Assembly: GCF_002161175.1 (NCBI RefSeq)
Contig: NZ_NFMA01000012.1
Span: forward strand, 24,165-88,164
Direction of reading: 5' to 3'
DNA from: Flavonifractor sp. An100
GTDB lineage: Bacteria; Bacillota; Clostridia; Oscillospirales; Oscillospiraceae
DNA length: 64,000 nucleotides
Numbering within the stretch: position 1 is the first letter of the stretch; each line of letters begins with the position of its first letter. Shown here piece by piece: positions 1-7,365 of the stretch. Both the position numbers and the translations under genes were made by a program. A model generated the notes under the pieces. The model was not told the DNA's origin and made no database searches. It saw nothing but the letters and a program-made list of their open reading frames with translations.

Positions 1-219
1 CTGATCCCCGCCAGCCAGGCCATCGCCGCCTATTCCGGCAGCGACGAGCAGGAGCTGTTTGATGCCGCCGCCCAGGCCGCCCTCCAGGGGGCCGAGGCCA
101 GCAAGCAGTTTGTCGCCAAATTCGGCCGTGCTAAGAGCTACGGCGAGAAAACCATCGGTACCCCTGACGCCGGAGCCACTTCCATGGCCTACTTCTTCCA
201 AGGGCTGGCCCAGGGTTAA
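1..219 (+). CDS. dhaL: Dihydroxyacetone kinase ATP-binding subunit DhaL, C-terminal end (partial)
   Basis: The frame is open from the first base of the window and ends in TAA at 217-219, so only the last 72 residues are visible. The motif GRAKSYGEKTIGTPDAGATS near the end matches the C-terminal helix and loop of the nucleotide-binding DhaL domain, where GRA.Y.GE...G..D.GA is conserved. DhaL carries ADP/ATP-Mg and phosphorylates the substrate bound by DhaK. The gene lies 31 bases upstream of dhaK and so probably belongs to the same operon. Whether the phosphate donor is ATP or a PTS protein (DhaM) cannot be decided, because the upstream part lies outside the window. Confidence 0.85.
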   Translation: MIPASQAIAAYSGSDEQELFDAAAQAALQGAEASKQFVAKFGRAKSYGEKTIGTPDAGATSMAYFFQGLAQG

Positions 220-250
220 CAGGACAAATTACATAGAAGGAGGCCCCTTT

Positions 251-1249
251 ATGAAAATGAAAAAGTTTATTAACGCCCCCGAGACCATCACTGACGAGGA
301 ACTGACCGGCCTGGGTCTGGCCTATCCCGACATTGTGGAGGTGGACGGGCATCTGGTCATCAGCAAGGACCTGGCCACCGCCGACCGGGTCACCATCGTC
401 ACCTACGGCGGCTCTGGCCACGAGCCCGCCCAGGCCGGTTTTGTGGGCAAGGGTATGCTGGACGTCCAGGCTGTGGGTGACATTTTCGCCGCCCCCAACG
501 CCAAGCTGGTGTTTGACGCCATGAAGCTGGCGGACAAGGGCCACGGCGTGCTGCTGCTCACCCTGAACTACGCCGGCGACCAGCTGGCCGGCAAGCAGGC
601 CATCAAGCTGGCTCAGAAAGCCGGGTTAAACTTCCGTCAGGTGGTAACGGGCGAGGAAATCCAGTTTGACCCCAACGGGGAGGACAACAAGCGCGGCCTG
701 GCCGGAGCGGTGGCTCTGTACCACATCGCCGCGGCGGCGGCCCGTGAGGGCAAGAGCCTGGACGAGGTGGCTGAGATCGCCCAGCGCTACGCCGACAATA
801 TGGCCTCCATCACCGTAAAATCCACCGACGCCACCCACCCCCAGAACGGCATGTCCTTCGGCGATCTGGGCGAGACCGACCTGATGGAGATCGGCGCCGG
901 CCAGCACGGCGAGGGCGGCGGAGTCCGGGTGCCCATGATGTCCTCCAAGGACACGGTGGCCACAGTGGCCCAGGCCCTGTGCAACAACCTGCAGCTGAAG
1001 GCGGGCGACCGGGCCTTTGTGATGATCAACGGCTGCGGAGCCACCACCATGATGGAGATGCTGGTGCTCTTCAAGGATACGGTGGAGTTCCTGAAGGCCA
1101 AGGGCGTGGAAGTGGTGGCCAGCATGGTGGGCGAGATCCTCACCGTCCAGGAGGCGGCCGGCTTTCAGATGAACATCGCCAAGTGGGACGATGAGTTCAT
1201 CCGCCTGTGGAACACCCCCTGCCACACCCCCGCCTACAGCAAGGAGTAA
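251..1249 (+). CDS. dhaK: Dihydroxyacetone kinase substrate-binding subunit DhaK
   Basis: A 332-residue protein of the DhaK family. GGSGHEP (residues 53-59) is the signature loop. MEIGAGQHGEGGG (about 212-224) contains His219, the equivalent of the histidine that binds the ketose carbonyl as a hemiaminal. I chose ATG 251 because GAAGGAGG lies 7 bases upstream and homology starts there; an upstream in-frame ATG at 59 lies inside dhaL. With DhaL it phosphorylates dihydroxyacetone or a related short ketose in the cytoplasm. Being followed 3 bases later by an LsrF-type gene is unusual and suggests the substrate may be something other than dihydroxyacetone. Confidence 0.9.
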   Translation: MKMKKFINAPETITDEELTGLGLAYPDIVEVDGHLVISKDLATADRVTIVTYGGSGHEPAQAGFVGKGMLDVQAVGDIFAAPNAKLVFDAMKLADKGHGVLLLTLNYAGDQLAGKQAIKLAQKAGLNFRQVVTGEEIQFDPNGEDNKRGLAGAVALYHIAAAAAREGKSLDEVAEIAQRYADNMASITVKSTDATHPQNGMSFGDLGETDLMEIGAGQHGEGGGVRVPMMSSKDTVATVAQALCNNLQLKAGDRAFVMINGCGATTMMEMLVLFKDTVEFLKAKGVEVVASMVGEILTVQEAAGFQMNIAKWDDEFIRLWNTPCHTPAYSKE

Positions 1250-1252
1250 GCT

Positions 1253-2137
1253 ATGGCTGATAATATTGGAAATAAGGCTGCCCACAACTATTATCTGGAC
1301 GTTCCCGTCGCCCAGGAGGGCTTCTTTGTCAAGGGAGCCGCCCACAGCGATTGGGGCCTGAAAAATCGTCTGGCCCGCCTGTTCAATCCCGCTTCCGGCA
1401 ACACGGTCATGCTGGCCTTTGACCACGGCTATATCATGGGCCCCACCGCCGGACTGGAGCGCATCGATCTGGTCATCCCCCCTCTCATTCCCTACGTGGA
1501 TGTCCTCATGGGCACTAAGGGGGTCATCCGCTCCTGCATCTCCCCCGCCGCCCGGGTGGCCAAGTGTGTCCGGGTAACCTACGACACCACCGTTCTCTTT
1601 GACGAGATGTCCAACGGGGGCGGCATTGCCTGCGATGTGGAAAATGCCATCCGCATGAACGCCGACTGCATGGCGGTACAGACCTTTATCGGCGCCCCCG
1701 GCGAGTCCCGCTCCCTGGAGCTGCTCTCCCGCACCGCCGACGCAGGCACCAAATACGGCATTCCCACCCTGGGCGTGGTTGCCGTGGGCAAGCAGATGGA
1801 GCGAACCGAAAAATTCTTCCAACTGGCCACCCGGGTGCTGGCCGAAAACGGGGCCAACCTGGTCAAGAGCTACTACTGCGAGGGGTTTGAGCATGTAGCG
1901 GCCGCCTGCCCGGTGCCCATCGTCATCGCCGGCGGCAAGAAGCTGCCGGAGGCCGAAGCCCTGGAGATGGCCTACCGCGCCATCCAGGAGGGCGCCCACG
2001 GTGTGGATATGGGCCGGAACATCTTCCAGTCCGACTCCCCCGCCGGTATGGCTCAGGCCATCGGGAAAATCGTCCACGAGGGCTTCACCCCCAAGCAGGC
2101 CCTGGAGGTCTATGAGACGGTCAAGCACCAGTCCTAA
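1253..2137 (+). CDS. lsrF: LsrF-type class I aldolase/thiolase (DhnA superfamily)
   Basis: A 294-residue protein that resembles E. coli LsrF (3-hydroxy-5-phosphonooxypentane-2,4-dione thiolase) along its full length: DWGLKNRLARLFNP near residue 33, VMLAFDHGY at 52-60, IVIAGGKKLPEAEALEM near 223, and GVDMGRNIFQS towards the end. Lys205 in LVKSYYCEGFE aligns with the Schiff-base lysine of LsrF. In E. coli this enzyme completes breakdown of phosphorylated AI-2. Here no lsrK, lsrB or lsrACD is visible and the neighbouring kinase is DhaK/DhaL, so the physiological substrate is open. It starts 3 bases after dhaK, which indicates translational coupling. The family call is strong; AI-2 as substrate is inference. 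Confidence 0.8.
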   Translation: MADNIGNKAAHNYYLDVPVAQEGFFVKGAAHSDWGLKNRLARLFNPASGNTVMLAFDHGYIMGPTAGLERIDLVIPPLIPYVDVLMGTKGVIRSCISPAARVAKCVRVTYDTTVLFDEMSNGGGIACDVENAIRMNADCMAVQTFIGAPGESRSLELLSRTADAGTKYGIPTLGVVAVGKQMERTEKFFQLATRVLAENGANLVKSYYCEGFEHVAAACPVPIVIAGGKKLPEAEALEMAYRAIQEGAHGVDMGRNIFQSDSPAGMAQAIGKIVHEGFTPKQALEVYETVKHQS

Positions 2138-2184
2138 TCTGTGTCCGGTTCAAACCGGCAACCAAACATAAAGGAGGAGCTTCC

Positions 2185-2505
2185 ATGTCCGCTGAATACA
2201 TGCACATCGGCATCCCCGTCACCAACCGCAAGCCCAACATGACCTACAATGAAGGGGCCAAGTTCTGGGTGAGCAACGTAGACGACTACGACTACAAGAT
2301 CGAATATCTGAAATTTGAGGAGGGCACCCCCTTCCCCGAGGAGATCCACCGCAATCCTCACGTGGCCTACAAGGTGGATAATCTGGAAAAGTACATTGCC
2401 GACGCCGACCGCGTGATCTGCGGCCCCATGCCCGCCAACGACAAAGACCGCCTGGCCTTTGTCTGGAAGGACGGCGCCATTCTTGAGCTGTATGAAGCCA
2501 ACTGA
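2185..2505 (+). CDS. Small VOC-fold (glyoxalase-like) protein
   Basis: A 106-residue protein preceded by AAGGAGG 8 bases before the ATG. HIGIPV at the N-terminus, HVAYKVDN in the middle and LAFVWKDGAILELYE at the end fit one vicinal-oxygen-chelate module, with His7 and Glu101 as possible metal ligands. It is the last gene of the dhaLK-lsrF unit and ends just before a strong terminator. A lyase, isomerase or epimerase acting on the same phosphorylated ketose is plausible. It is not LsrG: length is similar, but the beta-alpha pattern and motifs differ from the ABM-type LsrG. The precise function is not known to me. Confidence 0.6.
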   Translation: MSAEYMHIGIPVTNRKPNMTYNEGAKFWVSNVDDYDYKIEYLKFEEGTPFPEEIHRNPHVAYKVDNLEKYIADADRVICGPMPANDKDRLAFVWKDGAILELYEAN

Positions 2506-2520
2506 TCTCTTGCCAACATA

Positions 2521-2570
2521 AAATGCCCAGGTCTCCGGTGGCACTCCATCGGAGACCTGGGCATTTTTCG
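2521..2570. terminator. Bidirectional rho-independent terminator after the dha operon
   Basis: A perfect 17-bp inverted repeat (2521-2537 and 2550-2566) is followed by T residues on the plus strand, with A residues on the other side. It separates the plus-strand dhaLK-lsrF unit from the convergent minus-strand genes at 2578-4249. Confidence 0.9.
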
Positions 2571-2577
2571 TCGCCAA

Positions 2578-3483
2578 TCAGCAAGTGCAGGGGACCAGTC
2601 CCAGTTCCTGGAACAGCGGTCCATAGAAATGACGCACCATGGCCTCTTTCCGTCCGTTGGTTCCATACTCCTCCCACATGGGCTCCCGGTCCGGGTCGGC
2701 TTCCAGGGGATAATTGCGGGCAAAAAACTCCAGGGTCAGGGGCTCATGCTGCTCCTGGGCCGCTTTTCTCAGCCGCTGAGCCCCGTCCTGGGCCATGCGC
2801 TCCAGCCCCTGACATACCGCCTGCATCCCCGGCTCCCCCAGCTGGTCCAGGGCAGCGGCGGCAATATGGGCATAGAGCTTGAGAAACAGGGTGGCAAACC
2901 CGCTCTTCCCGTAGGCTCCCGGCAGCTCCCGGGCAGGGCCGGAGTAGTCGGGATCATATTCCGCAAAGCAAACTGGCTTAAGTTCCTCCGGCAGGTTCTC
3001 CGGGCGGAGGAACACATTAAATGCGCACCACTGATCCTCGGGCTGGGTCAGGGTCTTGGCCAGATTCACCTTGGTATAGCCGTAGGCATAGTGGCCGTAG
3101 CAGGCGCTATGGAACTCCTCGCAGTAGATGCGGCCGATATCCTGCGCGCCGTACTCCTTCCAAAGGTCTGCCATTGGGCAATAATCGGTGCGGGACACCC
3201 GCTCCTGGGGATTGAGGGAGATCCGCTCCTTCTTGTACCGGGGGTCGGGGGGCAGGTCGGGTCCCACCGTGAACAGGCTGAGCATATTGACCTTTACATT
3301 CGCCCCCAGGTGCTTCTTCCGCAGCGTCTCTCCCCGGTCCCGGCCAAACCGCCTGGTACCCTCCCGCAGGGCCCGTTCCCCCTCCAGGCAAAATTGTTCC
3401 AGCAGGGCTTGGCCCAAAAAAGAATATAATAGTGTAAAGCTATCCGCTAAATTTATGATTTCTAACTCTTCCTGGCTGTACAT
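2578..3483 (-). CDS. L-2-amino-thiazoline-4-carboxylic acid hydrolase family protein, copy 1
   Basis: A 301-residue protein. The middle segment has the Cys-rich pattern of the ATC-hydrolase family (Pfam L_2_amino_thiazoline-4-COOH hydrolase): YCPMADLWKEYG, then IYCEEFH, then a stretch ending QWCAFNVFLRP. In Pseudomonas this enzyme opens the thiazoline ring on the way to L-cysteine, but many clostridial members have no tested function. ATG 3483 is preferred: it lies 10 bases after the upstream gene's stop with TGAGGG in between. A start at 3510 would overlap the upstream gene. It forms a two-gene operon with its paralogue at 3494-4249 and faces away from the siroheme reductase fusion. Confidence 0.6.
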   Translation of the reverse strand: MYSQEELEIINLADSFTLLYSFLGQALLEQFCLEGERALREGTRRFGRDRGETLRKKHLGANVKVNMLSLFTVGPDLPPDPRYKKERISLNPQERVSRTDYCPMADLWKEYGAQDIGRIYCEEFHSACYGHYAYGYTKVNLAKTLTQPEDQWCAFNVFLRPENLPEELKPVCFAEYDPDYSGPARELPGAYGKSGFATLFLKLYAHIAAAALDQLGEPGMQAVCQGLERMAQDGAQRLRKAAQEQHEPLTLEFFARNYPLEADPDREPMWEEYGTNGRKEAMVRHFYGPLFQELGLVPCTC

Positions 3484-3493
3484 AAAACTGCCC

Positions 3494-4249
3494 TCATTCC
3501 TGCTGCCCAAAAGCAGCTCTCATCTCTTCCACCACACCGTCCAAATCCACATCCGGGTCCATCCGTCCCTTCTGCTGGGGAAATTCCCGATGCAGGCCTT
3601 CTAAAAACGCATCCAGTCCCTGACGCAGCGCCTCTGACGCCTCCGCCCCCTGCCTCTCCACGGCCCGCAAAAGCCCGCGGTACAGCCCCAGCATGTTTTC
3701 CCACACATGGGGCTCGCAAACGGCCGTCCCTTCCTGTGCAAACTCCTCCTGCTGCCGGGGCGTCATGTTGGCCAGCCGGTAATAAAAGGACAGCACACAG
3801 CAGTGGTCCCGGGGATAGGTCAGAGCATTGGACACATTGGCCTGGCCCACCCCGTCGGTGTATCCCTTCATCAGACCATGGGCATACTCCTCACAGTACA
3901 AGGAACCGGCAAAGCTGCCGTCCCGTGCCGCCCACAGCTCTGCCAAGGGGCAGCTGTGGACCTCCATCAGCTGCGCCTGCTTTTCGTCCCGGCGGCTGAG
4001 TCGGTCAAACCGCTTGTCACTGCCGCAGCAAGGCTGGGCGGCGAAGAGGTTTTGCAGATGGATGCCCATCCCGCCCTCCACTTGGCGCAGCCGGAGCTGC
4101 GTTCCCTTCTCCCGGGCGTACTCCTCTACTCCCTGGCGGATGACACGTTCTCCCTTCGCCCTGTCCCACCGCAGCAGCGCGGCAGACAGCTCTGCGTACA
4201 GCATTCCAAAGCAGTCAAACTGAACTTGCCCGTTGAATTGCTCCAGCAT
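3494..4249 (-). CDS. L-2-amino-thiazoline-4-carboxylic acid hydrolase family protein, copy 2
   Basis: A 251-residue paralogue of the adjacent downstream gene, with the same Cys layout (SCPLAELW, LYCEEYAHG, HCCVLSFYYRL) but a shorter and divergent C-terminal half. ATG 4249 has AAGGAG upstream and begins the recognisable domain; the frame remains open to 4366 but that extension looks non-coding. This is the promoter-proximal gene of the minus-strand pair. Tandem divergent copies could form a heteromer or act on different substrates. Membership of the family is judged from motif spacing only. Confidence 0.55.
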   Translation of the reverse strand: MLEQFNGQVQFDCFGMLYAELSAALLRWDRAKGERVIRQGVEEYAREKGTQLRLRQVEGGMGIHLQNLFAAQPCCGSDKRFDRLSRRDEKQAQLMEVHSCPLAELWAARDGSFAGSLYCEEYAHGLMKGYTDGVGQANVSNALTYPRDHCCVLSFYYRLANMTPRQQEEFAQEGTAVCEPHVWENMLGLYRGLLRAVERQGAEASEALRQGLDAFLEGLHREFPQQKGRMDPDVDLDGVVEEMRAAFGQQE

Positions 4250-4452
4250 ATCTCTTTTCGACTCCTTTTTCTCAAAACCCCATATAGACCTGGCACCGTA
4301 CCCACACAGCCTAACCGGTGTCTGTGCTTCTTTTCTTATTATAGGAAAGGACGACAAAAAGTGCAAGGGAACACCATAAAATTCCCCGCTACTATAGCAA
4401 TAAGTTCAGTTGTTTCTGCTTTGATAAAATTTTTTAGAAATACAGAAAATTC

Positions 4453-4481
4453 TTGCGTAGGGGCTTTTCTGCGCATATACT
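4453..4481 (+). promoter_or_regulatory. Sigma-A-type promoter for the reductase fusion
   Basis: TTGCGT (4453-4458), a 17-base spacer and TATACT (4476-4481) form a good vegetative promoter. It reads into a leader of about 115 bases that contains a small hairpin around 4563-4583 (GCATGCC...GGCATGGC), then AGGAGG before the ATG at 4602. The 350-base gap 4250-4601 shows no gene. Confidence 0.6.
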
Positions 4482-4601
4482 GTTCATGTGACATCTTTCA
4501 ATGATCGGAAACACCCATCGTTTGAGAACAGGTTTGGGGAAGACCTGAAACCATGGGAGAGCATGCCTGATACCGGCATGGCTTCACAAAGGAGGCAGTT
4601 T

Positions 4602-7172
4602 ATGAAAATCGTTGTGATTGGCGGCGTGGCCGCAGGCACCAAAGCGGCGGCCAAACTAAAGCGGGAGCAGCCGGAAGCCGAGGTAATCCTTTATTCCAAG
4701 GGCCCGGACATTTCCTACGCCGGCTGCGGACTGCCCTACTACCTCAGCGACGAGATTGCAACCCGTGACGAGTTGATTGTCAATACCCCTCAAAAATATG
4801 CCGGGCTGACCGGCGTACAGGTATTTACCGGACAGCAGGCCGTGGCTATGGATGCCAGCGCCAAGACAGTGACGCTGCAGGATGTGGCCACCGGGGCTGA
4901 GCTGACCCAGACCTATGACAAGCTGATTCTGGCTGTGGGCGCTGAGCCCTTTGTCCCCAATGTGCCCGGCACCCAGCTGCCCGGCGTATTTAAAATGCGC
5001 ACACCCGACGATGCCATCGCTGCCCGCCGCTGGGCGGAGGCCAACAACTGCACCCGGGCTGTGGTGGTAGGCGGCGGCTTCATTGGCCTGGAGGTTGCAG
5101 AAAATCTGATGGCCAGAGGCATGTCCGTCACTGTGGTGGACATGGCTCCCCAGCTGATGCCCAACATTTTCGACCCCGAGATGGCCGGCTATGCAAAGCG
5201 GCAGCTTCAGGCCAAGGGCATGCGGGTTCTCACCGGCACCGCCCTCAAGGGAATCAACGGCACAGACAAGGCCTCCGGCATCTCCACCGACGCCGGGGAC
5301 ATCTCCGCTGACCTGGTGGTGCTGGCCATCGGCATCCGCCCCGCCACCGGATTTTTGCAGGACTCCGGACTAGATATGTTCAAGGGCACCATTCGGGTGG
5401 ACGACAAGCAGCAGACCAACTTGCCCGACGTCTATGCGGTGGGCGACTGCGCCATGGTATTCAACGCCCTGACTAAGGCTCCCCAGTGGTCGGCTATGGG
5501 CTCCACCGCCAACATCACCGGCCGCTGCCTGGCCCGCAACCTCAGCGGCCATGAGGCCCTGTACGGCGGCTGTCTGGGCACCGGTGTGGTCCGCCTCATG
5601 GAGGGGCTCAACGCCGGACGCACCGGTTTGACCGAGGAACAGGCCAAGCAGGCCGGCTATGACCCGGCCACCGTCCTGTGCGTCACCGACGACAAGGCCC
5701 ACTACTACCCCGGCGCCGGCAGCTTTATCACCAAGCTGATTGCCGACCGTGGCAGCCACAAGCTGCTGGGCATCCAGGTCTTGGGCCCCGGCGCGGTGGA
5801 CAAGATGGTGGACATCGCCGTCACCGGCATTGCCATGGGCGCCAAGGTGGAGGACTTCGACACCCTGGACTTTGCCTATGCGCCCCCCTTCTCCACCGCC
5901 ATCCACCCCTTTGTCCAGGCCTGCTATATCCTGGAAAACAAGCTCTCCGGCGCCTTCGAGACCTTTACCCCCGCCCAGTACGCCGCCGGCGCTGCCGAGG
6001 GCTATCAGGTGCTGGATGTTCAGCCCCAGCCCGCCATTCCCGGCGCCCGCTGGATCGATCTGGCCCAGGTCAAGGGCCCCATTGACGGCCTGGCTCCCGA
6101 CGCCAAGCTCCTGCTGGTGTGCGCCAAGGGAAAGCGGGGCTATTTCCTGCAAAACCGTCTGAAGTCCTACGGCTACACCAACACCCGGGTACTGGAGGGC
6201 GGTGCCACCTTCAACAAAGTGAAGGTGGCGGTTAATGCCGTTCTGACCCCCGAAGAGATCAAGCGGGTCAAGGGACTGGGCTGCCTGCAGGATAAGCGCT
6301 ATCCCGACGTATTTAACGTGCGGGTCATCACCCGCAACGGTAAGATCACCGCCCAGGAGCAGCGGGCTATTGCCCAGGCCGCCGAGAAGTACGGCTCCGG
6401 CGAGGTCACTATGACCACCCGCCTGACCCTGGAAATCCAGGGCGTGCCCTATGCCAATTTGGAGCACCTGATGGCCGAGCTGGACCAGGCCGGGCTCAAG
6501 ACCGGCGGTACCGGCTCCCTGGTGCGCCCCGTGGTGGCCTGCAAGGGCACCACCTGCCAGTATGGCCTGCTGGACTCCTTCGGTCTGAGCGAGAAGCTCC
6601 ACCAGCGCTTCTATGTGGGCTACCACAACGTCACGCTGCCCCATAAGTTCAAGATCGCGGTGGGCGGCTGTCCCAACAACTGCGTCAAACCCGACCTGAA
6701 CGACCTGGGTATTGTGGGTCAGCGGGTGCCCATGGCAGACCTGACCAAGTGCCGGGGCTGCGCCAAGTGCCAGGTGGAAATGGCCTGTCCCATCCACGTG
6801 GCCAAGGTACAGGACGGTCTGCTGCACATTGACCCCGAAATCTGCAATCACTGCGGCCGCTGCAAGGGCAAGTGCCCCTTCGGCGTCACTGAGGAGTTTA
6901 CCGACGGCTACAAGATCTACTTGGGCGGCCGTTGGGGCAAGCGCATCGCCCACGGCCATCCCTTGGACAAGATCTTCACTTCCGAGGAAGAAGTGCTGGA
7001 TATGGTGGAGCGCGCCATCCTCCTCTTCCGCAACGAGGGCAAGACCGGCGAGCGTTTTGCCGACACCATCGACCGTCTGGGCTTTGACTACGTCCAGAAC
7101 AAGCTGCTCCATGAGGGTGTAGACAAGTCCGCCATCCTCAACAAACAGGTAACGGGCGGCGCCACCTGCTAA
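4602..7172 (+). CDS. CoA-disulfide-reductase-like flavoprotein fused to rhodanese, siroheme sulfite reductase and 2x[4Fe-4S] domains
   Basis: An 856-residue multidomain protein, with ATG chosen by AGGAGG 7 bases upstream. Residues 1-450 form an FAD/NAD(P)H oxidoreductase of the CoADR/NADH-oxidase type: VVIGGVAAGT dinucleotide loop, redox Cys42 in YAGCGLPYY, second loop VVVGGGFIG at 154-162. Residues about 465-545 form a rhodanese domain with candidate persulfide Cys507 (LLLVCAKGKRGY). Residues 560-710 form a nitrite/sulfite reductase domain with siroheme-Fe4S4 cysteines 647, 652, 690 and 694 (CKGTTC, GGCPNNC). Residues 717-760 form two ferredoxin-type clusters (Cys 717/720/723/729 and 748/751/754/758). 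It probably moves electrons from NAD(P)H to reduce an oxidised sulfur species, possibly persulfide-bound. Siroheme synthase lies in the same gene run. The substrate is unproven. Confidence 0.85.
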   Translation: MKIVVIGGVAAGTKAAAKLKREQPEAEVILYSKGPDISYAGCGLPYYLSDEIATRDELIVNTPQKYAGLTGVQVFTGQQAVAMDASAKTVTLQDVATGAELTQTYDKLILAVGAEPFVPNVPGTQLPGVFKMRTPDDAIAARRWAEANNCTRAVVVGGGFIGLEVAENLMARGMSVTVVDMAPQLMPNIFDPEMAGYAKRQLQAKGMRVLTGTALKGINGTDKASGISTDAGDISADLVVLAIGIRPATGFLQDSGLDMFKGTIRVDDKQQTNLPDVYAVGDCAMVFNALTKAPQWSAMGSTANITGRCLARNLSGHEALYGGCLGTGVVRLMEGLNAGRTGLTEEQAKQAGYDPATVLCVTDDKAHYYPGAGSFITKLIADRGSHKLLGIQVLGPGAVDKMVDIAVTGIAMGAKVEDFDTLDFAYAPPFSTAIHPFVQACYILENKLSGAFETFTPAQYAAGAAEGYQVLDVQPQPAIPGARWIDLAQVKGPIDGLAPDAKLLLVCAKGKRGYFLQNRLKSYGYTNTRVLEGGATFNKVKVAVNAVLTPEEIKRVKGLGCLQDKRYPDVFNVRVITRNGKITAQEQRAIAQAAEKYGSGEVTMTTRLTLEIQGVPYANLEHLMAELDQAGLKTGGTGSLVRPVVACKGTTCQYGLLDSFGLSEKLHQRFYVGYHNVTLPHKFKIAVGGCPNNCVKPDLNDLGIVGQRVPMADLTKCRGCAKCQVEMACPIHVAKVQDGLLHIDPEICNHCGRCKGKCPFGVTEEFTDGYKIYLGGRWGKRIAHGHPLDKIFTSEEEVLDMVERAILLFRNEGKTGERFADTIDRLGFDYVQNKLLHEGVDKSAILNKQVTGGATC

Positions 7173-7261
7173 AACCCGCTGTCGCAGCTAAATCAGAACA
7201 AACCCAACCAAAGCACGACGGATCTGCCGGACCGCAAGACGGAAAAGGGCCTTAAAATGAT

Positions 7262-7281
7262 CCCTGCTTTTACCAGCAGGG
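7262..7281 (+). other. Leader hairpin upstream of the iron-complex ABC operon
   Basis: CCCTGC...GCAGGG pairs across 8 bases within the 193-base gap 7173-7365; a second GC-rich pairing (CCGG...CCGG) follows near 7299-7312. There is no poly-T, so this is not a clear terminator. I could not find the conserved boxes of a cobalamin riboswitch here. It may be a leader or an attenuating structure. Confidence 0.3.
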
Positions 7282-7365
7282 GTGAGGTATGCCTTTTTTG
7301 CCGGGCGGTCCGGCCTCTTTTGGGCAAGGCGGCCCCAACCCATGGGTTTGAGAAAGGAAGCGAAC

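Noticed and set aside
626..2128. Long open frame on the minus strand (500 codons) across dhaK and the lsrF-type gene
   Set aside because: It lies antisense to two clear genes, is full of Gly/His/Val repeats typical of reversed GC-rich coding sequence, and has no ribosome site or family motif.
2185..2505. Gene called as LsrG because of its place after lsrF
   Set aside because: Motifs fit a VOC half-module and not the ABM-type LsrG; position alone is not enough.
5370..7112. 580-codon antisense open frame under the reductase fusion
   Set aside because: A shadow of codon bias in a certain gene; composition is low-complexity and no motif is present.
7173..7365. Cobalamin or other metabolite riboswitch before the FecBCD-type operon
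   Set aside because: Hairpins are present, but I could not find the conserved cobalamin-box core or another class consensus; kept only as a leader hairpin.
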